Shown piece by piece: positions 52,905 to 61,186 of a stretch of DNA of 64,000 nucleotides. The stretch covers positions 30,992 to 94,991 of the forward strand of contig URER01000003.1 of assembly GCA_900547005.1 (NCBI GenBank), given 5' to 3'. A program made the position numbers and the translations under genes. The number at the start of each line of letters is the position of its first letter. Within the stretch, counting starts at the first letter, position 1. The notes below the pieces were generated by a model that saw only the letters and a list, made by a program, of their open reading frames with translations, ran no database searches and had not been told where the DNA came from. The DNA is from an uncultured Prevotella sp. (GTDB taxonomy: Bacteria > Bacteroidota > Bacteroidia > Bacteroidales > Bacteroidaceae).

Positions 52905-53921
52905 TCATTTATTCTTGATACTGCTCTCTCTAATTATGAGTTGCATCGGAACGACTTCCCTGTATATCTTCCTGTCGCCGCTTATGGATTTCATCAGCAA
53001 CTCACACGCTTTCATCCCCTGCGTATGTGCCTGGTCGGCTATTACCGACAGCTTCGGAGTGACGAATGAGGCCGTGTCGCTATCTGTAAATCCTATGATT
53101 GAAACGTCATCGGGTATGCACAGCCCCATCGACTTTATAGCATCGAACACGGCATACGTAATCACATCGTTGAAGGTAAGGAACGCGTCTGGGGGGGCGG
53201 GGCTTTTCAGAAAGTCGATAGCCGCCTGATAGGCTATGTCAAAATCAATTTTCCCGCACGCCACGAGCGACCTGTCAATCGGCAATCCGGCTCCTCTCAG
53301 CGCTTCCAGATATCCGTGCTTGCGTCTTTTCACCATGTCAAGATGGTTAGGTCCGCCGATGAACGCGATACGCCGGCTTCCGTTTGCTATAAGATGCTCC
53401 GTGGCTTTCTGTGCCGCGACATCCCCATCGGCCACCACCTGCGAGCAGACATCGCCCAGACAAGTGCGTGCGAAGAATACAAGGGGAGTGCCCATCTCAT
53501 GCACTTTCTTAAAATGTGAGTAGTCCATCGTGTCTTGTGAGAGGCAGGCGATGATGCCGTCGACGTGCATATTGATGAATGAGTCGACAATTCTCTTCTC
53601 GTCTTCGTAGTTCTCGTGTGAGTTGCTGCTGAATACCGAGTAGCCCTCGCGGTGCGCATAATCCTCGATGCCATCGAGAACGGCGGCGTAATAATGGGTA
53701 ACGAGGTTTGGAACCAAAACGCCGATAATCTTCGGAGATTCTTTTCTCAAACTTTGTGCGAAAGGATTAGGCCTGTAATTCAGCTCACGAGCGAGTGCCT
53801 GCACTCTCTCCCTCATTTCGTCACCTACCTCGTGGCTGTTTCGTAAAGCCCTCGATACGGTTGCGATACTGACATTCAGTCGTGTGGCCAAGTCCTTTAA
53901 TGATGTTCGGCGTTGTTTCAT
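52905..53921 (-). CDS. LacI-family transcriptional regulator
   Basis: Protein of 338 residues: N-terminal LacI HTH (6-25, 'SLKDLATRLNVSIATVSRAL'), hinge near 50-60 and periplasmic-binding-protein-like sensor domain. It lies just upstream of the beta-galactosidase gene on the same strand. An AAACGTTT operator overlaps its own promoter, so autoregulation is likely. Sugar ligand unknown. Confidence 0.93.
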   Translation of the reverse strand: MKQRRTSLKDLATRLNVSIATVSRALRNSHEVGDEMRERVQALARELNYRPNPFAQSLRKESPKIIGVLVPNLVTHYYAAVLDGIEDYAHREGYSVFSSNSHENYEDEKRIVDSFINMHVDGIIACLSQDTMDYSHFKKVHEMGTPLVFFARTCLGDVCSQVVADGDVAAQKATEHLIANGSRRIAFIGGPNHLDMVKRRKHGYLEALRGAGLPIDRSLVACGKIDFDIAYQAAIDFLKSPAPPDAFLTFNDVITYAVFDAIKSMGLCIPDDVSIIGFTDSDTASFVTPKLSVIADQAHTQGMKACELLMKSISGDRKIYREVVPMQLIIRESSIKNK

Positions 53922-53995
53922 ATTTTGGATGACAACAAGTAAATTGATATAACTATTATAGGTAAAAAACTGCTATTAAACAATCAATACAATGG

Positions 53996-54027
53996 CAAAA
54001 ATAGTAAAAATAATATAAATGCGCAAA
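53996..54027 (-). promoter_or_regulatory. lacI promoter
   Basis: TTTG (54024-54027), 20-bp spacer, TATTTTTG (53996-54003) on the minus strand. The -33 overlaps the operator at 54023-54034. Confidence 0.7.
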
Positions 54028-54034
54028 CGTTTAC
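54023..54034. promoter_or_regulatory. LacI-type operator
   Basis: GCAAACGTTTAC, one mismatch from the perfect palindrome at 48353-48364. It covers the -33 of lacI and lies 47 bp upstream of a plus-strand TATCTTTG box. Confidence 0.65.
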
Positions 54035-54079
54035 GTCAATTTTTAGCCATAAAAGTGTACAACGCTTCATTATTATTTA

Positions 54080-54185
54080 TATCTTTGCAGCAGAAAAAGG
54101 ATTGAAATGAGTAATGAATAGTTGATAATAAGTTAGTTAGAAAATTGAAAAGCGGAATTGTTGTGAAACAGTTCCGCTTTTATTT
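54080..54185 (+). ncRNA. Candidate orphan transcript 2 (promoter to hairpin, no gene)
   Basis: TATCTTTG at about 54080-54087 points away from lacI and is followed by about 60 bp without a gene, then a stem AAAAGCGGAA/TTCCGCTTTT (54148-54181) and T-rich sequence. The only frame is a four-codon one. The hairpin may merely be the terminator of the thioesterase gene on the other strand. Similar in layout to 48353-48640. Confidence 0.35.
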
Positions 54186-54201
54186 TTTGTTATCTCCATT
54201 C

Positions 54202-54684
54202 TCAAAATAGCAGTTCGTCTCCTTCCAATTCGCATTCCGTGAATCCCATTTCGCGGGCTTTTTCCTGCGAGACTGTGAAGTAAACGGCTTTTCCGATGGT
54301 TGCCAACTCGTTTTTGGAGTTGTATAGAGAGACCTCTATAGTGGCGATATTGCGACGCAGTTCCACAAGATGCGCCCTTAGAGTAATCTGGTTTTCGGTG
54401 GTCATTACCGGTTTCTTGAACTTCACTTCAAGGTTGCTTGTAACGCCTGTCGTACTCATTTTGCGGAACACTACCCACGAAGCGATTTCGTCGATAAGCG
54501 TACTCTGGATGCCGCCGTGCAGGGTATCCACCCAGCCCTGAAAGTGTTGCTGTGGATTCCAAAAGCAAACGATGTCGTCGCCGTCCTCATAGAAGTCCAT
54601 GTGAAGGCCTATCGGGTTTTCATGGCAACAGCCGTAGCAGTCGTAACCTTCTTTGTCTGTCCACGGATTCTTTATCTTTCTCAT
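54202..54684 (-). CDS. PaaI-like hotdog-fold thioesterase
   Basis: Protein of 160 residues with 'HGGIQSTLIDEIASW' (56-70), including the catalytic Asp/Glu region of PaaI thioesterases, and an N-terminal Cys cluster (16, 19, 20: 'CYGCCHENPIGLHM'). Probably hydrolyses acyl-CoA. Start is the ATG at 54684; a TTG at 54711 would overlap the DUF5686 gene. Last gene of the long minus-strand unit. Confidence 0.85.
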   Translation of the reverse strand: MRKIKNPWTDKEGYDCYGCCHENPIGLHMDFYEDGDDIVCFWNPQQHFQGWVDTLHGGIQSTLIDEIASWVVFRKMSTTGVTSNLEVKFKKPVMTTENQITLRAHLVELRRNIATIEVSLYNSKNELATIGKAVYFTVSQEKAREMGFTECELEGDELLF

Positions 54685-54700
54685 ATCTATATTGTTTATA

Positions 54701-57259
54701 TTAGAAGACAATATTAAAGCCCAAGCGCACTCCGTTCACGTCAACGCCCGGATAAGCCGTATATGTCAGTCGGCGCACATAGTCTATTTCCAGACACTTG
54801 AATATGTTATGCACGCCCACGACAAGCTCCATATATGGCTCGTGATTCATCACATGGGTGTTTGACGGGAATCTATATAAGTCAGGGTCATCGGCGTTCT
54901 TGGCAAGCAGCGGATTGTTCTTGTCGGTCAGATGCCCCCAGATGCCTTTGAACGCTATGTACTCGCGCCACTTCAACTTCTTTAGCAGCGGTATGCGGTT
55001 GAAGATTTTACCCTTCATATCCCATGCAAGGTTGAACATAGCGTATCGGTCGTTGAGGAATTCCATGTCTTCCATCATGTTGAACGTACCCTGATGCTCG
55101 AAATATGAGGTGTTCACCGGCGGCATGATAAGCATAGGGTAGGGCACTTTGCTCCATTGCGCGCCGGCCATTATGCGTGTGTCGATGTTTCCCCAACTGC
55201 CAAGCCAGAAGCGTTTGTATATGGATGCCTCGGTGAGGTTGTAGCTGTATTCGCCTCCGAGGAAATGTTTCAGTCCGAAAGTGTGGCTCAAAACGAATCG
55301 CGGAGCGTTCTGATTCACTTCTATGCGGTTCTGTTTTGAGTTTACGTAAGACTGTCCCGGTCGGTAATCGAGTCCGATTTTCAGCTCCGTCATGCGTATT
55401 TTGTTCACCAACGAGCCATCGCACAGCTTGTGATATTCGAGTACTCCGCCCGTAGGTTCGTTGCTTTCGGTTTCCAGATTGATGCCCATAGCCAGCCCGG
55501 CTTCTGTTTCCCACTTGAAATTCAGTGTCTGACGGTTGTAAAAGAACATCTTTTCTGTCTTCTTCGGGCGCAAAACCATGAATATATTGTCCTTGTTGTG
55601 CTGTAAGAACCTGTCAGAATAGGCCATCACATCAAAGGTGCTTTCGAACGAAATGGTGCGTATCGGAAACTCCAACGGCAGGTATTCCGGCTTGTTGAAC
55701 GAGTAGGTAACTTTCGCGCCGTAGTAGTTCTTGCGCGATTTGAAACCGTATGCATAATAGCCTTCACCGAACCAGTGAGGATTCAACTTTGCGGTTGTGC
55801 GTCCGCTTGCCCTCAAACGCAGTCCGTCTACGAAGTTCTGCGAAATGAAAGTGTTCACCGGACCGATGTCAAACTTATTCGGTTTGCCGTGCGGAGCCGT
55901 CTCAAGGAAGTTCTCGGCAAGCACTTTGATACCTAACATAACCCATTTGAAATGCTTGGTATTCGACATCTGCGTGATGAAATTGTCCATGTTGGCCTCG
56001 CTCTTGGTCAGTTCCACGCCTCGGTGGTCAGCCCAGAAAGTGTCATCCTTCATCTTCGAATCGGCATTATATTTCACTTTTGCCTTTCCCTTGAACTTAT
56101 CCGGCGGAATCTCGTCAAACCGATAGTTGCTCATCTGCGTCGTCCTAATGACTATCGCCCGAGAAAACAGGTCGGTTATGGCCAGTTCCACAATCATATT
56201 GTCCTTTGTCTGCGCCCAATCGCCGTTGCTGAGTTTGCTGAACTCCTGTTCAATCTTCATCGCGTCGACAAAGTTCACGCCCGTATTCGCAGGCAGTTGC
56301 ATATCACATTTCTTTACGTGCAACGTGCTGTCGTTGAGTATATAAAGCTCGCCGCGGAATCCGAAATCCTGTTGGTTGGCCGGCATGAATTGCAGACGTA
56401 TACATTGGTCCTGGTTCACGTAGAGTGTGTCGTCGATATAAAAGTGGTAGAATGAAATAGCGGTAGAGCCAATCGGACTTGGGAAATGCTGTTGCAAAAG
56501 GTCTATTTGGTCATCGTAAAGGTCAATGTCCTTAAATAAATCTTTTACTACCGTATTCAATACCTCGCCTGTCTGCACAAGTTTGCTCACGCCTTTTGTG
56601 CTTTGTCCCAATATAATATCCTTGACATCGTGCGGCTCTTTGCGGTAAAGATGCTGCGTAAGTGTTTCGTCTACGGAGATAGGCAGTATAAGTTTGTTGT
56701 TGTACGGGCATATCTCCACCTGATTGCGTAGCCACGGCGACTTCTGAAAGAGCTTGCCTTCGAGTTCCTCCTGCGTCAGGTTGTTGGCTCCGATTGTTAT
56801 CTTCTGGTACTTGTCAAACTGATAATACTCGTGATTTTCTAAGTGCGTGCGCTTCTTTGCGGCTATCACGCGCTTCATAAGTTCCACCGCCGGATTGTTC
56901 TTTCTCGTGTATTTGTGTCTTCGTTTCGCCTTTACCACGACCTCCTGCATACGTTTCGAGTCGGCAATAAGCGACACCCGAAGCACTTCCGGCGTCTTTT
57001 CGTTAATCTTGACCGTGCGCGGCTTGTATCCCACCGCACTCACAGTGAGGCTCATGCCCTCATGTCTTGCTATCCTGAAAGAACCGGCTTCGCTTCCCAC
57101 CGCACTCTCTTTGGTGCTCTTATATACTGCACTTGTATATGGTATGGTGTCGCCTGTCTGCTGGTCCACTACAAAACAGATGATGTCCTGAGCCACAACA
57201 TTCGCTGTTGCAGCCCAGGACATCAACATAATAATTATAATCTTAATCAATTTCCTCAT
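54701..57259 (-). CDS. DUF5686 outer-membrane protein with carboxypeptidase-like N-domain
   Basis: Protein of 852 residues: signal peptide (cleaved near 'NVVAQ'), an N-terminal beta-sandwich ('FVVDQQTGDTIPYTSAVYKSTKESAVGSEAGSFRI'), then a long region ending in beta strands with terminal 'GVRLGFNIVF'. This matches Bacteroidota DUF5686/carboxypeptidase-regulatory-like proteins, thought to be outer-membrane barrels. Overlaps the inositol-phosphate synthase gene by 17 bp, so it is in the same unit. Confidence 0.85.
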   Translation of the reverse strand: MRKLIKIIIIMLMSWAATANVVAQDIICFVVDQQTGDTIPYTSAVYKSTKESAVGSEAGSFRIARHEGMSLTVSAVGYKPRTVKINEKTPEVLRVSLIADSKRMQEVVVKAKRRHKYTRKNNPAVELMKRVIAAKKRTHLENHEYYQFDKYQKITIGANNLTQEELEGKLFQKSPWLRNQVEICPYNNKLILPISVDETLTQHLYRKEPHDVKDIILGQSTKGVSKLVQTGEVLNTVVKDLFKDIDLYDDQIDLLQQHFPSPIGSTAISFYHFYIDDTLYVNQDQCIRLQFMPANQQDFGFRGELYILNDSTLHVKKCDMQLPANTGVNFVDAMKIEQEFSKLSNGDWAQTKDNMIVELAITDLFSRAIVIRTTQMSNYRFDEIPPDKFKGKAKVKYNADSKMKDDTFWADHRGVELTKSEANMDNFITQMSNTKHFKWVMLGIKVLAENFLETAPHGKPNKFDIGPVNTFISQNFVDGLRLRASGRTTAKLNPHWFGEGYYAYGFKSRKNYYGAKVTYSFNKPEYLPLEFPIRTISFESTFDVMAYSDRFLQHNKDNIFMVLRPKKTEKMFFYNRQTLNFKWETEAGLAMGINLETESNEPTGGVLEYHKLCDGSLVNKIRMTELKIGLDYRPGQSYVNSKQNRIEVNQNAPRFVLSHTFGLKHFLGGEYSYNLTEASIYKRFWLGSWGNIDTRIMAGAQWSKVPYPMLIMPPVNTSYFEHQGTFNMMEDMEFLNDRYAMFNLAWDMKGKIFNRIPLLKKLKWREYIAFKGIWGHLTDKNNPLLAKNADDPDLYRFPSNTHVMNHEPYMELVVGVHNIFKCLEIDYVRRLTYTAYPGVDVNGVRLGFNIVF

Positions 57260-58550
57260 CAGCTTCGTAACCGCCCATTTCGCGGATTGCGTTCTTTAAC
57301 ATCGTGTATTGCTGGAACAAGTTGTTCACAGCCTCCTCATTCTTCGTGTAATCGTGCATCGGACTCTTCAGATAGAAACTCAGGAACCGCTGTATGCCGT
57401 AGCGTCCGGCACGTGCCGCGAGGTCGCTGAGCAAGCAGAGGTCGAGCAAAAGCGGTGCGGCAAGAATAGAATCGCGGCACAGGAAGTTTATCTTTATCTG
57501 CATGGGATAGCCCATCCATCCGTAGATGTCGATGTTGTCCCATCCTTCCTTGTCGTCGTTGCGTGGAGGATAATAGTTTATCCTCACCTTATGATAGATG
57601 TCGCCGTAAAGATCCGGCTGTTCGTCGGCTTTCAGAATGGTCTCCAATGTCGACAGCTTGCTCACCTCCTTAGTGTGAAAATTCTCCGGTTCGTCGAGCA
57701 CAAGACCGTCGCGGTTGCCCAAGATGTTGGTCGAGAACCATCCAGAAAGACCCAAACAACGTGTTCCGATGATTGGGGCGAAGCCACTTTTCACGAGCGT
57801 CTGACCCGTCTTGAAGTCCTTGCCGGCTATCGGCATCTTCGTCTTTTCGGCCATCTCCCACATCGCCGGGATGTCTACCGTCGTGTTAGGAGCGCCCATT
57901 ATGAACGGTGCGCCCTCGGCCAAAGCAGCGTAAGCGTAGCACATGGAAGGTGCAACGTGCTTTCGGTCGTCCTCGCGCATGGCTTTTTCGAGTGCTGCAA
58001 GACTGCCGTGATACAGCTCATCGTATGGCACGTAAATCTCGGTAGATGCCGCCCATATCACCACGATGCGGTCGCAGTTGTGTGCCTGCTTGAATCCCGC
58101 GATGTCGCGGCGCAGTGCTTCCACCATGTTCCAGCGTGTCTTGCTGTCCTTCACGTTGTCGCCGTCGAGTCGTTTGGCGTAGTTCTTGTCGAAAGCGGCC
58201 TTCATCGGGACGATGGCTTCAAGTTCCTCGCGCACAGGTTCAATGTCTTTGGCCTTCAAAACCTCGGCATAAACGGCTGCCTGATATGCGTTTTGCGGAT
58301 AAACATCCCATGTTCCGAACACAATATCATCGAGTTTGGCAAGTGGAACGATATCTGAATAATGCAGATACTGCTTGCTTGCGCCTTTCCCTACACGTAT
58401 CTTATCATATTGGGTCATTGAACCGATGGGCTTTGCGAGTCCTTTTCGTGCCATGAGTACACCTGTCATGAATGTTGTAGACACAGCGCCGCAACCCACA
58501 ACCATGATTCCTAACCTGCCTGTTGCCGGCTTCACATTCGTTTGTTTCAT
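57243..58550 (-). CDS. Inositol-3-phosphate synthase (myo-inositol-1-phosphate synthase)
   Basis: Protein of 435 residues that converts glucose 6-phosphate to inositol phosphate with NAD. 'IMVVGCGAVSTTFMTGVL' is the NAD loop; 'IVVIWAASTEIY', 'INFLCRDSILAAPLLLDL' and 'GKDFKTGQTLVKSGFAPI' are typical of the bacterial/eukaryotic MIPS family. The ATG at 58550 has GGAGG 7-11 nt upstream, a rare good ribosome-binding site here. It lies in a cluster with a CDP-alcohol phosphatidyltransferase and a nucleotidyltransferase, which points to inositol lipid synthesis. Confidence 0.93.
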   Translation of the reverse strand: MKQTNVKPATGRLGIMVVGCGAVSTTFMTGVLMARKGLAKPIGSMTQYDKIRVGKGASKQYLHYSDIVPLAKLDDIVFGTWDVYPQNAYQAAVYAEVLKAKDIEPVREELEAIVPMKAAFDKNYAKRLDGDNVKDSKTRWNMVEALRRDIAGFKQAHNCDRIVVIWAASTEIYVPYDELYHGSLAALEKAMREDDRKHVAPSMCYAYAALAEGAPFIMGAPNTTVDIPAMWEMAEKTKMPIAGKDFKTGQTLVKSGFAPIIGTRCLGLSGWFSTNILGNRDGLVLDEPENFHTKEVSKLSTLETILKADEQPDLYGDIYHKVRINYYPPRNDDKEGWDNIDIYGWMGYPMQIKINFLCRDSILAAPLLLDLCLLSDLAARAGRYGIQRFLSFYLKSPMHDYTKNEEAVNNLFQQYTMLKNAIREMGGYEADEEID

Positions 58551-58678
58551 TATTCCCTCCAAAATAAATGTCCTTTTTAATGATGTTTCAGTGGCAATTC
58601 TGTATATCCATGATAATGATTTATACGGATTTCCTGACAGCCACTGGTATATATAACGTTATTATTCGCGATTTATTA

Positions 58679-59383
58679 TTATTGTATTATCTCCGTTAAA
58701 TCACTGATTATCCGGTCTGCCAGACTTGTATCTTCCAGCTTGTCGGTCCATCCTTCACCTTTTATCCACACCGTCTGACATCCCAACCGTCTTGCCGGCG
58801 CGATGTCTTTTGATATGCTGTCGCCTACGACGGTAATCTCTTCGGGCGACAATCCGAGTGCATCAACACCCAGTTGGAATATCCGAGTATCCGGCTTCCT
58901 TATCCCCACGACAGCCGATTCCACCACCGTGTTGAACAGTCCGGACAGTCCGAACTCCTCAAGCACCACAGGAAGGTTGCCGTAGAAGTTGCTTACAAGA
59001 ATGATAGGATATGATTCTTTCAACTTAACGAGCACTTCCTTGCTCTGTGCCGTTATTGTTCTTACACGCTCATAAAGGTCGTCAAGCACTGCCGCCTGCA
59101 TACTTGCAAGACAGAAATTGCTGTTGCACAGATAGCCTTTTGCCTGCAAGTACTCAAATTCTATGCGCAGTTTCACCTCCAACGTCTTGCGAAACGTGTA
59201 GTCCGTTTGTATTATCGGGTTCTTTCCAAGAGTGCGTTCAGCAAACACGTAAGCCTCCCTGAACTGCTCTTCTGTTACCGGAATGCTTTGTCTCTCGTAG
59301 GCGTGCCACAGCATTTTGCCCCAATGACAGCCTGCGGTGTCGAGCGTTCCGCCGTAATCGAATATGTAACCTTTTGTCTTCAT
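58679..59383 (-). CDS. HAD-superfamily protein with altered motif I
   Basis: Protein of 234 residues with the HAD fold: motif I 'FDYGGTLD' (8-15), motif II 'ILVSNF', motif III Lys in 'GIRKPDTRIF', motif IV 'VVGDSISKDI'. The nucleophile Asp9 is present but the usual second Asp (position 11) is Gly, so the general acid/base is missing. It stands between MIPS and the CDP-alcohol phosphatidyltransferase and may dephosphorylate an inositol or lipid phosphate by a changed mechanism, or bind without turnover. Confidence 0.82.
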   Translation of the reverse strand: MKTKGYIFDYGGTLDTAGCHWGKMLWHAYERQSIPVTEEQFREAYVFAERTLGKNPIIQTDYTFRKTLEVKLRIEFEYLQAKGYLCNSNFCLASMQAAVLDDLYERVRTITAQSKEVLVKLKESYPIILVSNFYGNLPVVLEEFGLSGLFNTVVESAVVGIRKPDTRIFQLGVDALGLSPEEITVVGDSISKDIAPARRLGCQTVWIKGEGWTDKLEDTSLADRIISDLTEIIQ

Positions 59384-59387
59384 GTAT

Positions 59388-60341
59388 TCAAATCTTTTCC
59401 GTTAACCGCTTGCACAAAGTCTCATGGGTTTTGTGCATATAGATATATAATATGTTTAATACGACTATTTCAAATATGAAATACACCCAGGGGCAGTTCA
59501 ACAGACACGTGATATAAAGGCAGATGGCGCGTGTGTTGAACGTGAGTATGTTGGTGTAAGGCATCAATGGCAGACTACCCGCGCGAAATTCATCTCTCAA
59601 AGTCTGTGGAACACGGTCTATCGTGCCGTATTTTTCTTTCAGCCCACGCATGAATTTCTGGAAATTAGGGGTGCGGCGCTCCTGACTTTTGCAGTAGTTC
59701 TGATAATTATAATAGAACGCGCGAGAGAAAAGCGCGCCTTTCCGGGGCAGACTCTTGTATATGGCGTGCTGGCTTTCGTAACTGTCTAATTCCGAGCCTT
59801 CCCTGCCTTTAAGGAACAAAAGGTGTATCTGCCGATAGTAATCCGCAAGCGAACTCTGTGGCGAATGACACAAAATGCCGGCTATGAAAGCCAAAATCCA
59901 TATCCAAACACCCCATCGCATCTCAATGCCTGGGATGTTCATAGGCATCATTCTGACGCACAGCGCGAAATAAATGGAGAAGAACCATACATCGCCCGCA
60001 AAGCCGTCGAGCACCCGTCCCACCAGAGTCTTCTTTCCCGTGAGGCGTGCAAGCTGTCCGTCGGTGGAGTCGCAGAAGTTTGCCAGCATCAGCAGTGCAA
60101 CTCCGGCAACGTTATGCCACACGTCAGAGTACCCGAACATCACTGCCGCACCTATGCCGAGAAAGATTGACAGTATGGTGATGGCGTTCGGATGCACTCC
60201 CAGCCGCTTCCAAATCAGTGCGAAGAAAAGCCCTATCGGACGTGTGAAATAGATGTCGAGCCATTCCTCTGTGTCCTGCGACTTCATCGAGTCGTGCAGC
60301 AATTCCTTGAAAGTCTTATTATTGTTTGTATTATTTTCCAT
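59388..60341 (-). CDS. CDP-alcohol phosphatidyltransferase-family protein
   Basis: Membrane protein of 317 residues. The CDP-alcohol motif starts 'DSTDGQLAR' (91-99: Asp91, Asp94, Gly95, Ala98, Arg99), then Gly108 and Asp112; the fourth Asp, expected at 116, is Gly and an Asp follows at 117. About five hydrophobic segments plus a long cytoplasmic insertion (about 170-260). In the inositol-lipid cluster of Bacteroidota such enzymes make phosphatidylinositol phosphate. Overlaps the ATP-grasp gene by 11 bp. Confidence 0.87.
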   Translation of the reverse strand: MENNTNNNKTFKELLHDSMKSQDTEEWLDIYFTRPIGLFFALIWKRLGVHPNAITILSIFLGIGAAVMFGYSDVWHNVAGVALLMLANFCDSTDGQLARLTGKKTLVGRVLDGFAGDVWFFSIYFALCVRMMPMNIPGIEMRWGVWIWILAFIAGILCHSPQSSLADYYRQIHLLFLKGREGSELDSYESQHAIYKSLPRKGALFSRAFYYNYQNYCKSQERRTPNFQKFMRGLKEKYGTIDRVPQTLRDEFRAGSLPLMPYTNILTFNTRAICLYITCLLNCPWVYFIFEIVVLNILYIYMHKTHETLCKRLTEKI

Positions 60342-61125
60342 TTTCGTTTATTCTTTCCACCAGTCCGGCTATGGCTCGTGCAGCGTCTTCTCTGCACCTT
60401 GCGAAGCTCGGCCAGTCGTTGAAATCAATTATGAAGAACTCGCCCGATGCTGATATCACTGCGTCGCCTCCGTATATCGGCGTGCCGACGAGTGCGGATA
60501 ACCGTTCCGCTTCGGATTGCAGACGGCCGGCGTCATAATCGTAATGACGCGCAATACCGTTGCGTTTCTCGTCGCCGAACTTGCTGATGCCGTCTTCGGT
60601 AGGGTAGTACACACGGAAAAATCCTGTGCCCTCAACGCCGTAGAACTTCACAAGGTCGCCGCAAACGTGAGCCGACACGACATAATCGGTTATACCCCTG
60701 TCGGAAAATCGCTTTTCTGCCAGTTTCAGTTTGGTTTCGTTCTCGCAGAAGACCACGTCGGAAGGCGACTGAGCCGCAGCGTCGCCCCGCTTTATCCAAT
60801 ATCCGTCCTTGCCTGTTGTGGGCGGCATTGGTATGGCGGCTGACCGCATAATCCCGTCCAACACGCTGCGCCGGCAGTTCTCTACGCCCCGCGCCGGGTT
60901 TATGACCGTTGTGCCGGAGGCCTCGCATTGTTTCAGCAACTGCAATGTACGGGGCAACCGCGCCATGCTGAGAATTGTGCAGCAGGTGTCCGGAGGTAGT
61001 CCGCAGAAGTCCTCTTCCGCAATCATCTTGCCCCGAAGCAGGCCGATGACCGCTTGCATTATCGCCCTGTCATTATCTATCGAGTTGGGCGAAAAGCGTT
61101 CCGCGCGCGTTATACCTATTATCAT
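60331..61125 (-). CDS. ATP-grasp-like protein of unknown substrate
   Basis: Protein of 264 residues. The C-terminal half has ATP-grasp features: 'GYWIKRGDAAAQSPSDVVFCEN' (Lys), 'YVVSAHVCGDLVKFYGVEG' and 'FFIIDFNDWPSFARCREDAARAIAGLV' (metal-binding Asp and Asn). The N-terminal part is less clear. ATP-grasp enzymes join a carboxylate to an amine or thiol; here it lies between nucleotidyltransferase and CDP-alcohol phosphatidyltransferase. Substrate unknown; an aminoacyl or lipid head-group modification is possible. Confidence 0.7.
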   Translation of the reverse strand: MIIGITRAERFSPNSIDNDRAIMQAVIGLLRGKMIAEEDFCGLPPDTCCTILSMARLPRTLQLLKQCEASGTTVINPARGVENCRRSVLDGIMRSAAIPMPPTTGKDGYWIKRGDAAAQSPSDVVFCENETKLKLAEKRFSDRGITDYVVSAHVCGDLVKFYGVEGTGFFRVYYPTEDGISKFGDEKRNGIARHYDYDAGRLQSEAERLSALVGTPIYGGDAVISASGEFFIIDFNDWPSFARCREDAARAIAGLVERINENGK

Positions 61126-61147
61126 TGTCGTCTTAAAATCCTTTGTT

Positions 61148-61186
61148 GGGACTCTCCCCCTTGGGGGAGTTAGGAGGGGGCTTTTA
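61148..61186. repeat. G/C-rich short repeat, copy 1
   Basis: GGGACTCTCCCCCTTGGGGG then AGTTAGGAGGGGGCTTTT. Matches the copy at 62126-62160 in order and orientation; inner hairpin TCCCCC/GGGGGA. Confidence 0.65.

Noticed and set aside
57309..58358. 349-codon plus-strand frame opposite inositol phosphate synthase
   Set aside because: Antisense to a well conserved enzyme, no family pattern.
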